Of a stretch of 64,000 nt of DNA, positions 1-8,985 are shown one piece after another. Source of the DNA: Vibrio tapetis subsp. tapetis (GTDB lineage: Bacteria; Pseudomonadota; Gammaproteobacteria; Enterobacterales; Vibrionaceae). The notes under the pieces are model-generated. The model was not told the origin of the DNA. It worked only from the letters and a program-made list of their open reading frames with translations, and searched no databases. The first letter of the stretch is position 1. Each line of letters begins with the position of its first letter. The position numbers and the translations under genes were made by a program. The stretch is taken from positions 1,178,001-1,242,000 of the forward strand of contig NZ_LT960611.1 in NCBI RefSeq assembly GCF_900233005.1. The letters run 5' to 3'.

Positions 1-222
1 ATGACGAGCCTTAAGATAGGCATCATCATGAATATGGTCTTCTAAATACTCGAGATTATCTTGATGCTTATCAGTCAAGTTGATGATCTCCAACTCTCCT
101 TTCGCAGAACCATGCTTACTACCAACCAATTTTATGATGATTAATAAAGCAGCAACCGCAGCAAGTAGTGTGACGATCTTAGCTAAAAACAAACCATAAT
201 CTAATAAAAATTCCAATGTCAT
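1..222 (-). CDS. sohB: SohB, inner-membrane S49-family peptidase (N-terminal 74 codons only)
   Basis: The reading frame starts at ATG 220-222 and runs off the left edge. The visible part begins MTLEFLLDYGLFLAKIV, has a hydrophobic segment (about residues 5-30) followed by a KLVGSKHGSAKGELEI stretch and an acidic, His-containing linker. This is the N-terminal anchor and juxtamembrane region typical of SohB; the catalytic serine peptidase domain lies outside the window. It is divergent from yciK, and the sohB-yciK neighbourhood is also found in Escherichia coli. Identification rests on similarity of the N-terminus and on context; the catalytic residues cannot be checked here. Confidence 0.8.
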   Translation of the reverse strand, partial: MTLEFLLDYGLFLAKIVTLLAAVAALLIIIKLVGSKHGSAKGELEIINLTDKHQDNLEYLEDHIHDDAYLKARH

Positions 223-346
223 ATCCCCTATGAAACGAATTCGTGTATTGTAACTGTCTTATCACAATTACCAACTAATAATGCTAATTTCTGCCAGAAA
301 TATCTGCCTTAAGGTCGGATGGCGAAATTGCCGAACAAACAAAGGG

Positions 347-1096
347 ATGAGTGCTGTGGATTATTCGGTCTCAACAGATAATTTAAAAGATAAAGTGATT
401 TTAGTAACAGGTGCGGGAGACGGCATAGGTAAACAAGCGGCTATTAGTTATGCAAAGCAAGGCGCAACCGTCATTTTACTTGGCAGGACAGTAAAAAAGC
501 TTGAACAAACCTATGATGAAATTGAGGCGCTTGGTTACCCTCAGCCAGCCATCATTCCACTTGATATGAAAGGCGCAACAGAGAAACACTATCAAGATAT
601 GGCTGAAACCATAGAAGGGCAATTTGGTCGTTTGGATGGCTTATTGAACAATGCAGGAATTCTCGGAATCATCAGCCCATTTGAACAAATCGGCGAAGAT
701 TCTTACGATGATGTCATGCAAGTTAACGTCAAAGCTCAGTTTTTAATAACCAAAGCATTGCTGCCAATATTAAAGAAATCTGATGACGCTCGCATCCTAT
801 TCACCTCTTCAACAGTTGGTCATCAAGGCAGAGCATTCTGGGGTGTGTATGCTATGTCTAAATTCGCGACAGAAGGCATGATGCAAGTATTAACTGATGA
901 GTTGGAAAATACTCCGGTTCGAGTAAACGCGATTAATCCGGGAGGCACTCGCACAAGCATGCGTGCTAAAGCTTTCCCTGCAGAAGATAGCAATGGCTTA
1001 AAGACGGCGCAAGATATTATGCCGCTCTACGTTTACCTCATGTCTCCTGAAGGACAATCAGTACATGGTCAATGCATCGATGCACAGCCTAAATAA
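347..1096 (+). CDS. yciK: YciK family short-chain dehydrogenase/reductase
   Basis: A classical SDR of 249 residues. The nucleotide-binding motif VTGAGDGIGKQAA lies near residue 20, the NNAG motif near residue 100, the catalytic Ser in LFTSSTVGHQG near residue 148, and the YAMSKFA motif (Tyr and Lys) near residue 170. The PGGTRTSMRAKAFP segment and the C-terminal DAQPK are characteristic of YciK. Physiological substrate is not established for the family. I chose ATG 347 because the homologous proteins begin just before the DNLKDKVILVTG strand; an upstream ATG at 281 would add 22 residues that do not look like the family. No strong Shine-Dalgarno sequence is seen for either start. Divergent from sohB. 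Confidence 0.9.
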   Translation: MSAVDYSVSTDNLKDKVILVTGAGDGIGKQAAISYAKQGATVILLGRTVKKLEQTYDEIEALGYPQPAIIPLDMKGATEKHYQDMAETIEGQFGRLDGLLNNAGILGIISPFEQIGEDSYDDVMQVNVKAQFLITKALLPILKKSDDARILFTSSTVGHQGRAFWGVYAMSKFATEGMMQVLTDELENTPVRVNAINPGGTRTSMRAKAFPAEDSNGLKTAQDIMPLYVYLMSPEGQSVHGQCIDAQPK

Positions 1097-1113
1097 AAAT
1101 TAAGAACAATGGA

Positions 1114-1131
1114 TGAGAGCTTAACCGCTCT
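1114..1131. terminator. Short hairpin after yciK
   Basis: GAGAGC TTAACC GCTCTC forms a 6-bp stem 18 nt after the yciK stop. There is no clean T-run on the plus strand, so its termination role is weak; the minus strand has a T-rich tail. Confidence 0.35.
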
Positions 1132-1133
1132 CA

Positions 1134-1244
1134 CTATTCGTTATCAACGTGATGCTGAGCTTCTACCTTGTGCTCTGTTTTCCAGTACTTCCTGTACGCT
1201 ATCACGGCTAAAGTAAACAACCATTTACTTACAACCCAAGTCAT
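1134..1244 (-). CDS. Possible 36-residue single-pass membrane protein
   Basis: A small frame MTWVVSKWLFTLAVIAYRK... ending in a charged, His/Glu-rich tail (KVEAQHHVDNE). ATG 1242-1244 is preceded by AACAGGAG with about 5 nt spacing, a good ribosome binding site. Residues 2-17 are hydrophobic enough for one membrane helix, with positive residues following. The open frame continues upstream without a start codon and those codons (FLSGIAFLTGAV) would also be hydrophobic, so this may be the remnant of a longer protein. It sits downstream of the cheV terminator on the same strand. I do not recognise it, and it could be non-coding. Confidence 0.4.
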   Translation of the reverse strand: MTWVVSKWLFTLAVIAYRKYWKTEHKVEAQHHVDNE

Positions 1245-1295
1245 TACTGCTCCTGTTAAGAAAGCGATTCCTGATAGAAAAACTACTCAAGATAC

Positions 1296-1326
1296 AAAAA
1301 CACCCAGTCAGGGTACCAACTGGGTG
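1296..1326 (-). terminator. Rho-independent terminator of cheV
   Basis: On the minus strand CACCCAGT and ACTGGGTG form an 8-bp stem followed by a run of five T (A-run at 1296-1300), 35 nt after the cheV stop. Confidence 0.8.
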
Positions 1327-1360
1327 CGGAATGTATCATTAGCCTGGTGAATACTCAAGA

Positions 1361-2299
1361 CTATAGTATTTCTCTCAATCTCTCTTGTGTAACAGAAACC
1401 AGCAAGTCAGGCTGGAACTTAGAGATGAACTTGTTACATCCGACTTTTTCAACCATAGCTTCGTTAAAACTGCCGCTCAAAGAGGTGTTCAAAGTAACAT
1501 ACAAGGTACTCATTCTAGCATCGCTACGAACTTCTTGAGTTAACTTGTAGCCATCCATTTCTGGCATTTCTGCATCGGTAATCATCATGAGTAACTCACG
1601 CGTGACATCTTTGCCTTCATCGCACCAAGACTTCAGTAAATTGAGCGCCTCTAAGCCATCGTTACATTCAATAAACTCAATCCCGAGCTGAGACAAAGTA
1701 CCAATAATTTGATTTCGAGCGGTTGCCGAATCATCAACGACCAAGATTTTGCGACCAACCATTTCTCCGGCCAATTGCTCATCTAACACACCTTCGCTGA
1801 TTGACGTGTCGTAATCGACAATTTCTGCCAACACTTTTTCGACATCGATAATTTCAACGATTCTGGTAAGTTCATTTTCAGTGATCTGAGTAATAGCCGT
1901 TAAATAGTTTGCGCGACCTGCAGTTTTTGGCGGTGGTTGGATTTCAGTCCACGCAGTATTCACGATATTTCTAACCTGCCCCACCAAGAACCCTTGAATG
2001 GTGCGGTTATATTCGGTAATGATTAAGTTCTGTTCTTCAGCATCCTGGCCGGGTCTAAAACCAATTGCCGCACGAAGATCGATGACTGGCACAGATTCAC
2101 CTCTAAGAGAAGCGACACCAATAATATGATGATGAGAGCCGGGCAATTTCGTAACGGGTGGTACTTTAAGTACTTCTCTTACCTTAAAAACATTGACGGC
2201 AAAGATTTGCGGACTATTTAGTTGAAATAGTAATAACTCAAGTCGGTTTTCACCTACTAAGTTAGTTCTCTGGTCAACGCTGCTTAATACTCCAGACAT
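1361..2299 (-). CDS. cheV: CheV chemotaxis coupling protein (CheW domain plus receiver)
   Basis: A 312-residue protein with an N-terminal CheW-like domain (about residues 15-155, LELLLFQLNSPQIFAVNVFKV onward) that couples receptors to CheA, and a C-terminal response-regulator receiver (about 185-312). Receiver landmarks are visible: ILVVDDSATARNQI with the acidic pair, ITDAEMPEMDGY with the phospho-acceptor Asp, a Thr/Ser after LYVTLNTS, and the conserved Lys in CNKFISKFQP. CheV works at the membrane receptor array, probably in adaptation. Single gene between its own terminator and the mlc gene. Vibrios carry several cheV paralogues, so which one this is cannot be told from the sequence alone. 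Confidence 0.92.
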   Translation of the reverse strand: MSGVLSSVDQRTNLVGENRLELLLFQLNSPQIFAVNVFKVREVLKVPPVTKLPGSHHHIIGVASLRGESVPVIDLRAAIGFRPGQDAEEQNLIITEYNRTIQGFLVGQVRNIVNTAWTEIQPPPKTAGRANYLTAITQITENELTRIVEIIDVEKVLAEIVDYDTSISEGVLDEQLAGEMVGRKILVVDDSATARNQIIGTLSQLGIEFIECNDGLEALNLLKSWCDEGKDVTRELLMMITDAEMPEMDGYKLTQEVRSDARMSTLYVTLNTSLSGSFNEAMVEKVGCNKFISKFQPDLLVSVTQERLREIL

Positions 2300-2401
2300 A
2301 TAGGCTACTCATATTTTTTCTTTAATAACAGCGTACAGCATATGACAGCTATTCGCCATATTGTCTGTGATTAATAGGGTGATCGTACACCCTATTTCGA
2401 A

Positions 2402-3616
2402 TTAACCCTCAACAACTTTCATCAAGAGTTGGCCGTCATACATCGCTTGTTTAACTAACGCCGCACCCGGCATTGTCGCTTCACGATAGAAACGACTCTC
2501 TTCTAACTGTAGGTCTTGATGATAGAGAGGCAATGTTTTCGATTCAATATTCGCTTTTATTACAGGATATAAAATCGATTTAGCGTGATTGATCACCCCA
2601 CCGATCAGTACTTTTTCCGGATTAAACAAATTAATTACAATCGCAACGGCAGTACCTAGGTGTTCCCCAAGCTTTTCAATTTCCTCGATAGCCAACGCGT
2701 CACCAGCAAGAGCTGCATCACTGATCGATTCAATCGTTATATCATCTGCTTGTAATGACGTAGCGTCACCTTTATCAATTCGCTTCTTAATGATGTCTCG
2801 TAGCGCCATAGAACTGGCGACCGTTTCCAGACAACCTTTATTTCCACAATGACACTTCTTGCCGTTAGGATCGATTTGAATGTGCCCTAACTCACCAATG
2901 TTACCGTGTCGGCCTTCTAATACTCGGCCGTCTAATATCACACCGGCACCTAAGCCATGGTGGATAGACACCAACAGGGAGTTATCGACACCTTGAGAGT
3001 TGCCGAATAAATTTTCAGCCAACGCCCAAGCCCGCGTATCGTTGGCCACAAAAACAGGTAATCCTGTTGCTTTGTGGATTTCAGGACCCAATTCCAAGTT
3101 ATTAACATTGAAATGCGGCATTTGAAGTACGACACCACGATTGGAATCTACCAAACCGGGAAGTGTCATCGCGATACTGGTAACACGGTCCAACTTGCTT
3201 GAGTAGGTTTGAAAAAACTCTTCGATTTCGTGCAGCAAACGACTTAATACTTCGTCTTGCTCGATTTCTTCAATTTCGATCATGGTTTCAAATAAAACCG
3301 AACCACCATGTTCGTGAAGGGCTATCATTAAATATCCACGGCCAAGCCTCATGGATAGAAATTGCCAACCTTCGTTATTCGTCTGCAACCCAACGGCTGG
3401 GCGGCCTCTACTGGTAGCTTCTTGCACAGTTGTTTCGTGGATCAGGTGAGCATCGATCAATTCGCGCGTAATTTTAGTAATACTGGCCGGTGCCAACTCG
3501 CTTTTTTTTGACAATTCAATACGAGAAATAGGACCGTTTAAGTCGATTAATTTGTATACGCGACCAGCATTTACTTGCTTAATATGATCGATATGGCCGG
3601 GTTGAGCCATGTACAT
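2402..3616 (-). CDS. mlc: Mlc, ROK-family repressor of sugar uptake genes
   Basis: A 404-residue ROK repressor. The N-terminal winged helix-turn-helix (about residues 10-75: INAGRVYKLID-like, ISRIELSKKSELAPASITK) is followed by the ROK kinase-like domain with the glycine-rich LVSIHHGLGAGVILDGR and the ROK zinc motif GHIQIDPNGKKCHCGNKGC. In enterobacteria Mlc represses ptsG and other pts genes and is released when unphosphorylated PtsG sequesters it at the membrane; ptsG is 8 kb away here. The start at 3616 (MYMAQPGHIDHIKQ) is preferred to a farther one at 3706 because TTTGGAG lies 6 nt upstream and homologues begin there. Divergent from pykA, as in Vibrio cholerae. Confidence 0.92.
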   Translation of the reverse strand: MYMAQPGHIDHIKQVNAGRVYKLIDLNGPISRIELSKKSELAPASITKITRELIDAHLIHETTVQEATSRGRPAVGLQTNNEGWQFLSMRLGRGYLMIALHEHGGSVLFETMIEIEEIEQDEVLSRLLHEIEEFFQTYSSKLDRVTSIAMTLPGLVDSNRGVVLQMPHFNVNNLELGPEIHKATGLPVFVANDTRAWALAENLFGNSQGVDNSLLVSIHHGLGAGVILDGRVLEGRHGNIGELGHIQIDPNGKKCHCGNKGCLETVASSMALRDIIKKRIDKGDATSLQADDITIESISDAALAGDALAIEEIEKLGEHLGTAVAIVINLFNPEKVLIGGVINHAKSILYPVIKANIESKTLPLYHQDLQLEESRFYREATMPGAALVKQAMYDGQLLMKVVEG

Positions 3617-3912
3617 AGGAAACTCCAAAGATGAGATACCTGTTAATTTTTTTACTTTGCGAACTAATTGTGAAGTCCCTTGAGTAAACCTCGTGACAAG
3701 TGTCACGATTATTCCCGTAAATTTTAATTGGTTTATTTATTTGCAAAAATTTCATCTCTGGAAAGGTGATCAATCTGACGTTTTTTTGCGAACAAAAAAA
3801 TCATCAAATAACTACACTGGATAGGTAGTGAGTCTTTTTTCTAATTGCGCAGGCAATATACAAGACGAATAAGCATTCAAATCACACTTCAATCCAATTT
3901 ATGGAGATTCAG

Positions 3913-5358
3913 ATGTCGAAACAGCTCAGAAGAACAAAGATAGTCGCCACTCTTGGCCCTGCAACTGACAAAGATAATAATTTGGAAAAAATCATTCTTG
4001 CCGGCGCTAATGTCGTTCGTCTTAATTTTTCTCACGGTGAACCTCAAGATCACATTGACCGTGCTAACAGCGTACGTTCCATTGCAGCCAAACATGGTAT
4101 TCATGTTGCTATTCTTGGTGATCTGCAAGGCCCAAAAATTCGCGTTTCAACGTTTAAAAACGACAAAGTCATGCTCATAGTTGGCGATAAATTCACGTTG
4201 GATGCTGAACTACCAAAAGGAGAAGGCGACCAACATTCCGTCGGGCTAGATTACCCAGATTTGCATAAAGACGTGTATTCCGGCGACACCTTATTGCTCG
4301 ATGATGGCCGTATTCAACTGCTCATTGATCGAGTAGATGGACTAAAAGTACATACGACCGTTACCGTTGGTGGCGCCTTGTCTAACAACAAGGGGATCAA
4401 TAAAAAAGGCGGTGGCTTATCTGCCGCAGCTCTGACAGAAAAAGACATCGAAGATATACAAACAGCCGCTAAAATCAGAGTTGATTACCTCGCGATTTCA
4501 TTTCCTCGAAATGGCGAAGACATGAAGTACGCTCGACGACTCGCGACAGACGCAGGGTTAAGCGCTCATCTTGTAGCCAAAGTTGAACGAGCTGAGTCCG
4601 TTGTTGACGAAGAAAGCATGGACGATATTATTTCTGCTTCTGACGCTGTGATGGTCGCTCGTGGTGATCTAGGGGTAGAAATTGGTGATCCCGAGTTAGT
4701 TGGAGTGCAAAAACAGCTCATTAGGCGAGCTCGTGCACTTAACCGTACCGTCATTACCGCGACTCAAATGATGGAATCTATGATCATTAACCCTCTTCCA
4801 ACCCGAGCCGAAGTAATGGACGTTGCTAACGCTGTTTTGGATGGAACTGATGCCGTGATGTTATCAGGTGAAACTGCCGTCGGTAATTTTCCCGTAGAAA
4901 CCGTGCGATCTATGGCTGAAGTTTGTGTTGGTGCTGAAAAAATGCCTAGCTTAAACGTGTCCAACTATAGGATGGACAGTAAGTTCCAAACGCCGGAAGA
5001 AGCCATTTCAATGGCAACCATGTATTCGGCTAATCACCTAGAAGGCGTCAAAGCCATGGTGTCTTTAACCGAATCAGGCCGCACCGCACTAATGATGTCA
5101 CGTCTGAGTTCAGGATTACCCATTTTCGCTTTATCCCGCAACGAAGCAACCTTAAACCGAAGTGCGTTATATCGCGGTGTGACTCCAGTGCATTTTGATT
5201 GCCACGCAGACTTAGGACTGCCTACTGCCCAAGATGCACTCTCGACACTAAAAGATGGTGGGTTACTTGATGAAGGCGACCTCGTCATCATCACACAAGG
5301 AGACATCATGGACGTGATCGGCTCAACCAATACGTTACGCATCAGCAAGGTTCAGTAA
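3913..5358 (+). CDS. pykA: Pyruvate kinase II
   Basis: Catalyses phosphoenolpyruvate plus ADP to pyruvate plus ATP, the last step of glycolysis, in the cytoplasm. The protein is 481 residues, close to E. coli PykA (480). Visible hallmarks are the N-terminal [12 protein letters not shown], the [10 protein letters not shown] substrate loop near residue 40, the pyruvate kinase signature around the catalytic Lys ([14 protein letters not shown] then [11 protein letters not shown]), [12 protein letters not shown] for metal and phosphate binding, and [10 protein letters not shown]. The start at 3913 has GGAG six nt upstream; the in-frame ATG at 3901 is part of that leader. Divergent from mlc, so the roughly 300-nt spacer between them holds both promoters. 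Followed by a bidirectional terminator. Confidence 0.96.
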   Translation: MSKQLRRTKIVATLGPATDKDNNLEKIILAGANVVRLNFSHGEPQDHIDRANSVRSIAAKHGIHVAILGDLQGPKIRVSTFKNDKVMLIVGDKFTLDAELPKGEGDQHSVGLDYPDLHKDVYSGDTLLLDDGRIQLLIDRVDGLKVHTTVTVGGALSNNKGINKKGGGLSAAALTEKDIEDIQTAAKIRVDYLAISFPRNGEDMKYARRLATDAGLSAHLVAKVERAESVVDEESMDDIISASDAVMVARGDLGVEIGDPELVGVQKQLIRRARALNRTVITATQMMESMIINPLPTRAEVMDVANAVLDGTDAVMLSGETAVGNFPVETVRSMAEVCVGAEKMPSLNVSNYRMDSKFQTPEEAISMATMYSANHLEGVKAMVSLTESGRTALMMSRLSSGLPIFALSRNEATLNRSALYRGVTPVHFDCHADLGLPTAQDALSTLKDGGLLDEGDLVIITQGDIMDVIGSTNTLRISKVQ

Positions 5359-5382
5359 ACTCATCAAAATAGTCCCGACACC

Positions 5383-5411
5383 AAAAGGCAGCTCACTGTG
5401 GGTTGTCTTTT
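5383..5411. terminator. Bidirectional terminator between pykA and the patatin gene
   Basis: AAAAGGCAGCTCAC and GTGGGTTGTCTTTT form an imperfect stem flanked by A and T runs between two convergent genes. Confidence 0.65.
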
Positions 5412-5423
5412 GCTGTTTCAGCT

Positions 5424-6596
5424 TTAGCGATCACTCGCTCGCTTTACTTTAGTGTACGTTTCAATGAACCTCTGCCCCGCTCTTAAGCCTATCTGGTAGT
5501 CTGCTATCATGTCTTCTTCAGAGCTCATCAGTGCTGCAGATCTTAGTGGTTGATCGGGTGCTATCTGAACAATAAAGCAGTCCTCTGGTGGGTGTTTTAA
5601 AAAGTCCTGAGTGAGTGCATAAGTTTGGTAATGCACCATAAGTAGATCCGCCAAACCCGCATCAAACTGCTCACCTAACATATGGCTTAGTCGATAGACA
5701 TCACCTGCCCCAAATAGCCAACGACCGCCGTTCAGCAATTTGAGCCTGCTCGCTTTATCTTGCTTAGACGTGGATTTATCAAATTGAGTTTTTAAAAATC
5801 CATCCCAATCATTTTTCCAATCTTGAACTCTCATGTCCCACTGCTGTTGTATGGCCCCCACAGACTCTTTTAACCATATTGGCATAGCGCTATCTGATGA
5901 CTTGTGCATCGTGGGCGGAACAGTGTTAACGGTCACTAAATCCTCATCAACACTTTCTGTTCTTATGGCAACAATCAATCGTGCGTCATTTCGCCATGCT
6001 TCTTGAATTGGAATCGCCGCAGAAATCCCCCCGTCTACATAACCAATACCATTAATGGTCACCTCGCCATTATAAAGCCTTGGGATCGCACACGTTGCCG
6101 TTAGCACTTCAAACCACTGTTCACTTAAAAATGGCAAATAGTGATCTTTAAGGTGTTTAGTATCCGTGACTGAAGCGAACGCTTCACGCCCATTCAACAC
6201 CCGTTGCGCCATATCTACATCCAGTCGATAAGGATACTGTCGAATTTTATTCAACGCCCAATTTAGCCCTAGCGGTTGCTTATGGCGTATATAGCCAAAT
6301 AAACTGAAAAACTCGGGCTGGCTTGTTAAGTCGAGTAGAAAGGAACGTCCAAGTCCAGCTTGTCGGCTGAGAAAAGCACAGAGGTTCATGGCACCCGCAG
6401 AGGTGCCATAAAAAGAATGAAAAGGGTCGAAGTTGGCGTAAAGAAAAGAATCAATCACACCCGCAGTAAAGATGCTCCGTTGTCCACCGCCTTGTGCTAC
6501 TAAAGCTGTTTTCCCGTTTATATAATTTAGTAGACGGATTTCATCAAGCGAGCTCGAATGCTCTGATACGCCCCCAGAATTAAGAATAATAGACAA
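5424..6596 (-). CDS. Patatin-like phospholipase family protein
   Basis: A 390-residue cytoplasmic patatin-domain protein. The oxyanion-hole glycine motif ALVAQGGGQRSIFTAGV is at about residues 31-47, the nucleophile elbow GTSAGA at about 64-69, and the catalytic Asp in GYVDGGIS near residue 188, so the Ser-Asp dyad is intact. It resembles the YjjU group, whose physiological lipid substrate is not firmly known. The longest frame begins with TTG (6596) and I see no good Shine-Dalgarno; the gene starts 8 nt after the stop of a 30-residue YnhF-like gene that has a very strong ribosome binding site, so translational coupling is likely. Start is therefore uncertain. Confidence 0.85.
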   Translation of the reverse strand: MSIILNSGGVSEHSSSLDEIRLLNYINGKTALVAQGGGQRSIFTAGVIDSFLYANFDPFHSFYGTSAGAMNLCAFLSRQAGLGRSFLLDLTSQPEFFSLFGYIRHKQPLGLNWALNKIRQYPYRLDVDMAQRVLNGREAFASVTDTKHLKDHYLPFLSEQWFEVLTATCAIPRLYNGEVTINGIGYVDGGISAAIPIQEAWRNDARLIVAIRTESVDEDLVTVNTVPPTMHKSSDSAMPIWLKESVGAIQQQWDMRVQDWKNDWDGFLKTQFDKSTSKQDKASRLKLLNGGRWLFGAGDVYRLSHMLGEQFDAGLADLLMVHYQTYALTQDFLKHPPEDCFIVQIAPDQPLRSAALMSSEEDMIADYQIGLRAGQRFIETYTKVKRASDR

Positions 6597-6604
6597 TGGG
6601 ATGT

Positions 6605-6697
6605 CTACATCATTGTTACAGCTATCACGCTAAAAGTAGTGATGATGCTCAAAGCGCTCACCACAACCAACAAAGCAAATTTCAGGTCATTTTCCAT
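6605..6697 (-). CDS. ynhF: YnhF-family small membrane protein (30 residues)
   Basis: A 30-residue frame, MENDLKFALLVVVSALSI... ending in VIAVTMM. It is preceded by AGGAGGTG four nt before the ATG, a near-perfect ribosome binding site. The pattern of an acidic residue, then DLKF, then one long hydrophobic helix matches E. coli YnhF (which begins MSTDLKFSL), a formyl-Met-retaining inner-membrane peptide of unknown role. It is first in a probable two-gene unit with the patatin-like phospholipase, separated by 8 nt. Confidence 0.78.
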   Translation of the reverse strand: MENDLKFALLVVVSALSIITTFSVIAVTMM

Positions 6698-7317
6698 ATA
6701 ACACCTCCTATGTTAACAAATAAATAACAGTTAGTTACAAATACTTCAAGGAGATAGGAAAGTTGAGTGACCAAAATGGTGCCGAAATCACAGTTGCATA
6801 AACCTTAAAATTTAATATTCGAATATCAAAGCCAGCTCTCAGAATCGCTAAAATCTCAACAACAACACTCTTTGTACGAGAATTATCGCGTTTACTGGAT
6901 AGTTTTCAGTCATCCAAACCAAATCTCAATAACAACCATATCGTTCAAATATAGGCTTACACGCGATGATTAGTTTCAATTGATAAAGTTGATTCGGGAT
7001 AATTCACCTAATAACCACAAATTAACAACTCATTATCTTTTATCAATCAACCTAGTAATGTTTACTATCTATTGATATAAGCCAAAATTATAGGTAGTCT
7101 CACAACATGCATAGTTGAACATTCCAATTTATGCGAACACACATCGTTTAAAACAGAGTTATAAACTGATAATTACCTTACTTACCAGAATAAAAAACCA
7201 AACAATGTATCCATTTCATCTTGCAGCCTCTGCAAATTTGGATTTATACAACTAATGGTATTCCATAAAGATAGGTAAGCTTCATACATCAGGAATTAAG
7301 TCGTAAAGGAGTTACAT
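6698..7317. other. AT-rich 620-bp spacer between divergent genes
   Basis: The stretch must hold the promoters of the ynhF-patatin unit and of the NSS transporter. Apart from the ynhF ribosome binding site (6702-6709) and a ribosome binding site AAGGAG just before 7318, I see no convincing open frame, terminator, or repeat. It is clearly more AT-rich than the flanking genes. Confidence 0.5.
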
Positions 7318-8781
7318 ATGAAGCGCGAACAATGGGGATCCAGAGCTGGATTTATACTAGCTGCAGTCGGATCAGCAATTGGTTTAGGGAATATTTGGCG
7401 TTTCCCTTACATGGCATACGAGAACGGAGGTGGCGCATTTTTTATTCCTTACCTTTTCGCCATGCTAACTGCTGGTATTCCATTCATGATTTTGGAATTC
7501 AGTATGGGCCAGAAATACCGTGGCTCAGCACCCAAAACACTGTCAAAGATTCATCCTAAATTCGAATGGCTTGGTTGGTTCCAAGTGGGCATCGCAGCCG
7601 TTATTGCCGTTTATTATGTTGCGGTAATCGGATGGGCAATTTCTTACTTTGGTATGTCGTTTACACAAAGTTGGGGAACTGATACTAATGCTTTCTTCTT
7701 TAATGAATATCTTGCTTTAGGGGGTGATAACTCCCCAACTAGCCTAGGTAGCATTCAATGGAAAATAGCACTAGCCATGCTTTTGGCTTGGGGTATTACC
7801 TACGCAGCCATCGTAAGTGGTGTCAAAGCTGGTATCGAACGAGCATCAAAAGTTATGATGCCTGTTTTGTTCGTGATGGTAATATTGCTGATCGCTCGTA
7901 TGGTGTTCCTGCCTGGCGCACTTAATGGCATCAACTACATGTTTGAACCCGACTTCAGCCGAATTTGGGACGTAAAAGTATGGGCAGCCGCTTACGGCCA
8001 AATATTCTTTACCCTTAGCATTGGTTTCGCCATCATGCTTGCGTATTCAAGCTACCTTCCGGAAAAGTCCGACATTACTAATAATGCGTTCATGACAGTT
8101 TTGATCAACTGTGGCTTCTCTATCTTAGCGGGCATCATGATTTTCTCTGTATTGGGTTACATGGCTCAAGAACAAGGCAAAGAACTGACTGACGTTGTAT
8201 CTGCTGGTGTAGGTTTGGCTTTTGTTACACTACCAGCGGCGATTAATTTACTACCCGCTCCGTACATATTGGGTCCACTGTTCTTCTTCGCACTTGTCGT
8301 AGCAGGGTTAAGCTCTCACATTTCAATTATGGAAGCCGTTACTTCAGCGATCATAGACAAAATGAATTGGAGCCGTAAGAAAGCCGCTAATATCGTGATC
8401 GGTACGGGTGTTGTTGTTTCTATGGCGTTTGCTACCAATGGTGGTTTATTGCTGCTTGACCTTGTTGACCACTTCGCCAATAACGTTGGTATCATGGTGG
8501 GTGCCCTGATAGAAATCCTATTAATGGCGTGGCTACTTAACAAAGTCGCAGACGTTCGTGAATACGTAAACAGCTCGTCAGATTTCTCTATTGGCCAATG
8601 GTTTGATATCTGTATTCGCTTTATCACTCCAGTCATGCTTGCTGTGATTCTAGCAACGAAACTATACGCATTATTTACTGATGGTTACGGTGGATACGAC
8701 TTAACATTAGGCTGGGCAGTCATTGCTGGTGTATTTGTTCTGGGTCTTATCGTTAACGCATCAAGCAAAAAGGAAGCTTAA
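7318..8781 (+). CDS. NSS-family (SLC6-like) sodium-dependent amino acid transporter
   Basis: A 487-residue membrane protein with about 11-12 hydrophobic helices of the LeuT fold. The first helix shows the family motif WGSRAGFILAAVGSAIGLGN followed by IWRFPYMAYENGGGAFF, the sodium and substrate site. Residues FFTLSIGFAIMLAYSSYLP around 240 correspond to the unwound helix 6 region. It is followed after 2 nt by a 31-residue MetS-type small subunit, a pairing characterised for the methionine/alanine importer MetPS of Corynebacterium. This suggests, but does not prove, neutral amino acid uptake driven by sodium. Start ATG 7318 has AAGGAG 6-7 nt upstream. Confidence 0.92.
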   Translation: MKREQWGSRAGFILAAVGSAIGLGNIWRFPYMAYENGGGAFFIPYLFAMLTAGIPFMILEFSMGQKYRGSAPKTLSKIHPKFEWLGWFQVGIAAVIAVYYVAVIGWAISYFGMSFTQSWGTDTNAFFFNEYLALGGDNSPTSLGSIQWKIALAMLLAWGITYAAIVSGVKAGIERASKVMMPVLFVMVILLIARMVFLPGALNGINYMFEPDFSRIWDVKVWAAAYGQIFFTLSIGFAIMLAYSSYLPEKSDITNNAFMTVLINCGFSILAGIMIFSVLGYMAQEQGKELTDVVSAGVGLAFVTLPAAINLLPAPYILGPLFFFALVVAGLSSHISIMEAVTSAIIDKMNWSRKKAANIVIGTGVVVSMAFATNGGLLLLDLVDHFANNVGIMVGALIEILLMAWLLNKVADVREYVNSSSDFSIGQWFDICIRFITPVMLAVILATKLYALFTDGYGGYDLTLGWAVIAGVFVLGLIVNASSKKEA

Positions 8782-8783
8782 TT

Positions 8784-8879
8784 ATGACTACAAGCGCAAT
8801 CATCATGATGGTTTTAGGACTTGGCATTACTTGGGGCGGTGCAGCAATTTGCATTAAACGCGCCATGGATAAGCAGTAA
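8784..8879 (+). CDS. metS: MetS-family small subunit of NSS transporter
   Basis: A 31-residue frame, MTTSAIIMMVLGLGITWGG... ending in KRAMDKQ. One hydrophobic helix with a GITWGG motif and a basic C-terminus fits the MetS family of NSS transporter small subunits. It starts 2 nt after the transporter stop, with GGAAG in the transporter's last codons serving as the ribosome binding site, and precedes the terminator of the unit. In the characterised MetPS system the small subunit is needed for transport activity. Confidence 0.88.
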   Translation: MTTSAIIMMVLGLGITWGGAAICIKRAMDKQ

Positions 8880-8917
8880 GTGCTAAAAGCGAAGTGATTA
8901 GACACCCTTAGATATAG

Positions 8918-8951
8918 AAATGCCAGCAACTTATTGCTGGCATTTTTTTTG
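8918..8951 (+). terminator. Rho-independent terminator after metS
   Basis: TGCCAGCAA and TTGCTGGCA form a 9-bp stem with a CTTA loop, followed by eight T. The flanking A residues may let it work also for the convergent gene. Confidence 0.9.
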
Positions 8952-8985
8952 TTAAAAATTGAGGGCCTTAAGCTGTTCTGCCGTT

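Noticed and set aside
3579..3773. Start of mlc at 3706 with a 30-residue N-terminal extension
   Set aside because: The extension has no family support, while ATG 3616 has a proper ribosome binding site and matches homologues.
6698..7317. Small RNA gene in the 620-bp spacer
   Set aside because: No intrinsic terminator, strong hairpin or promoter pair was found; AT-rich sequence alone is not evidence.
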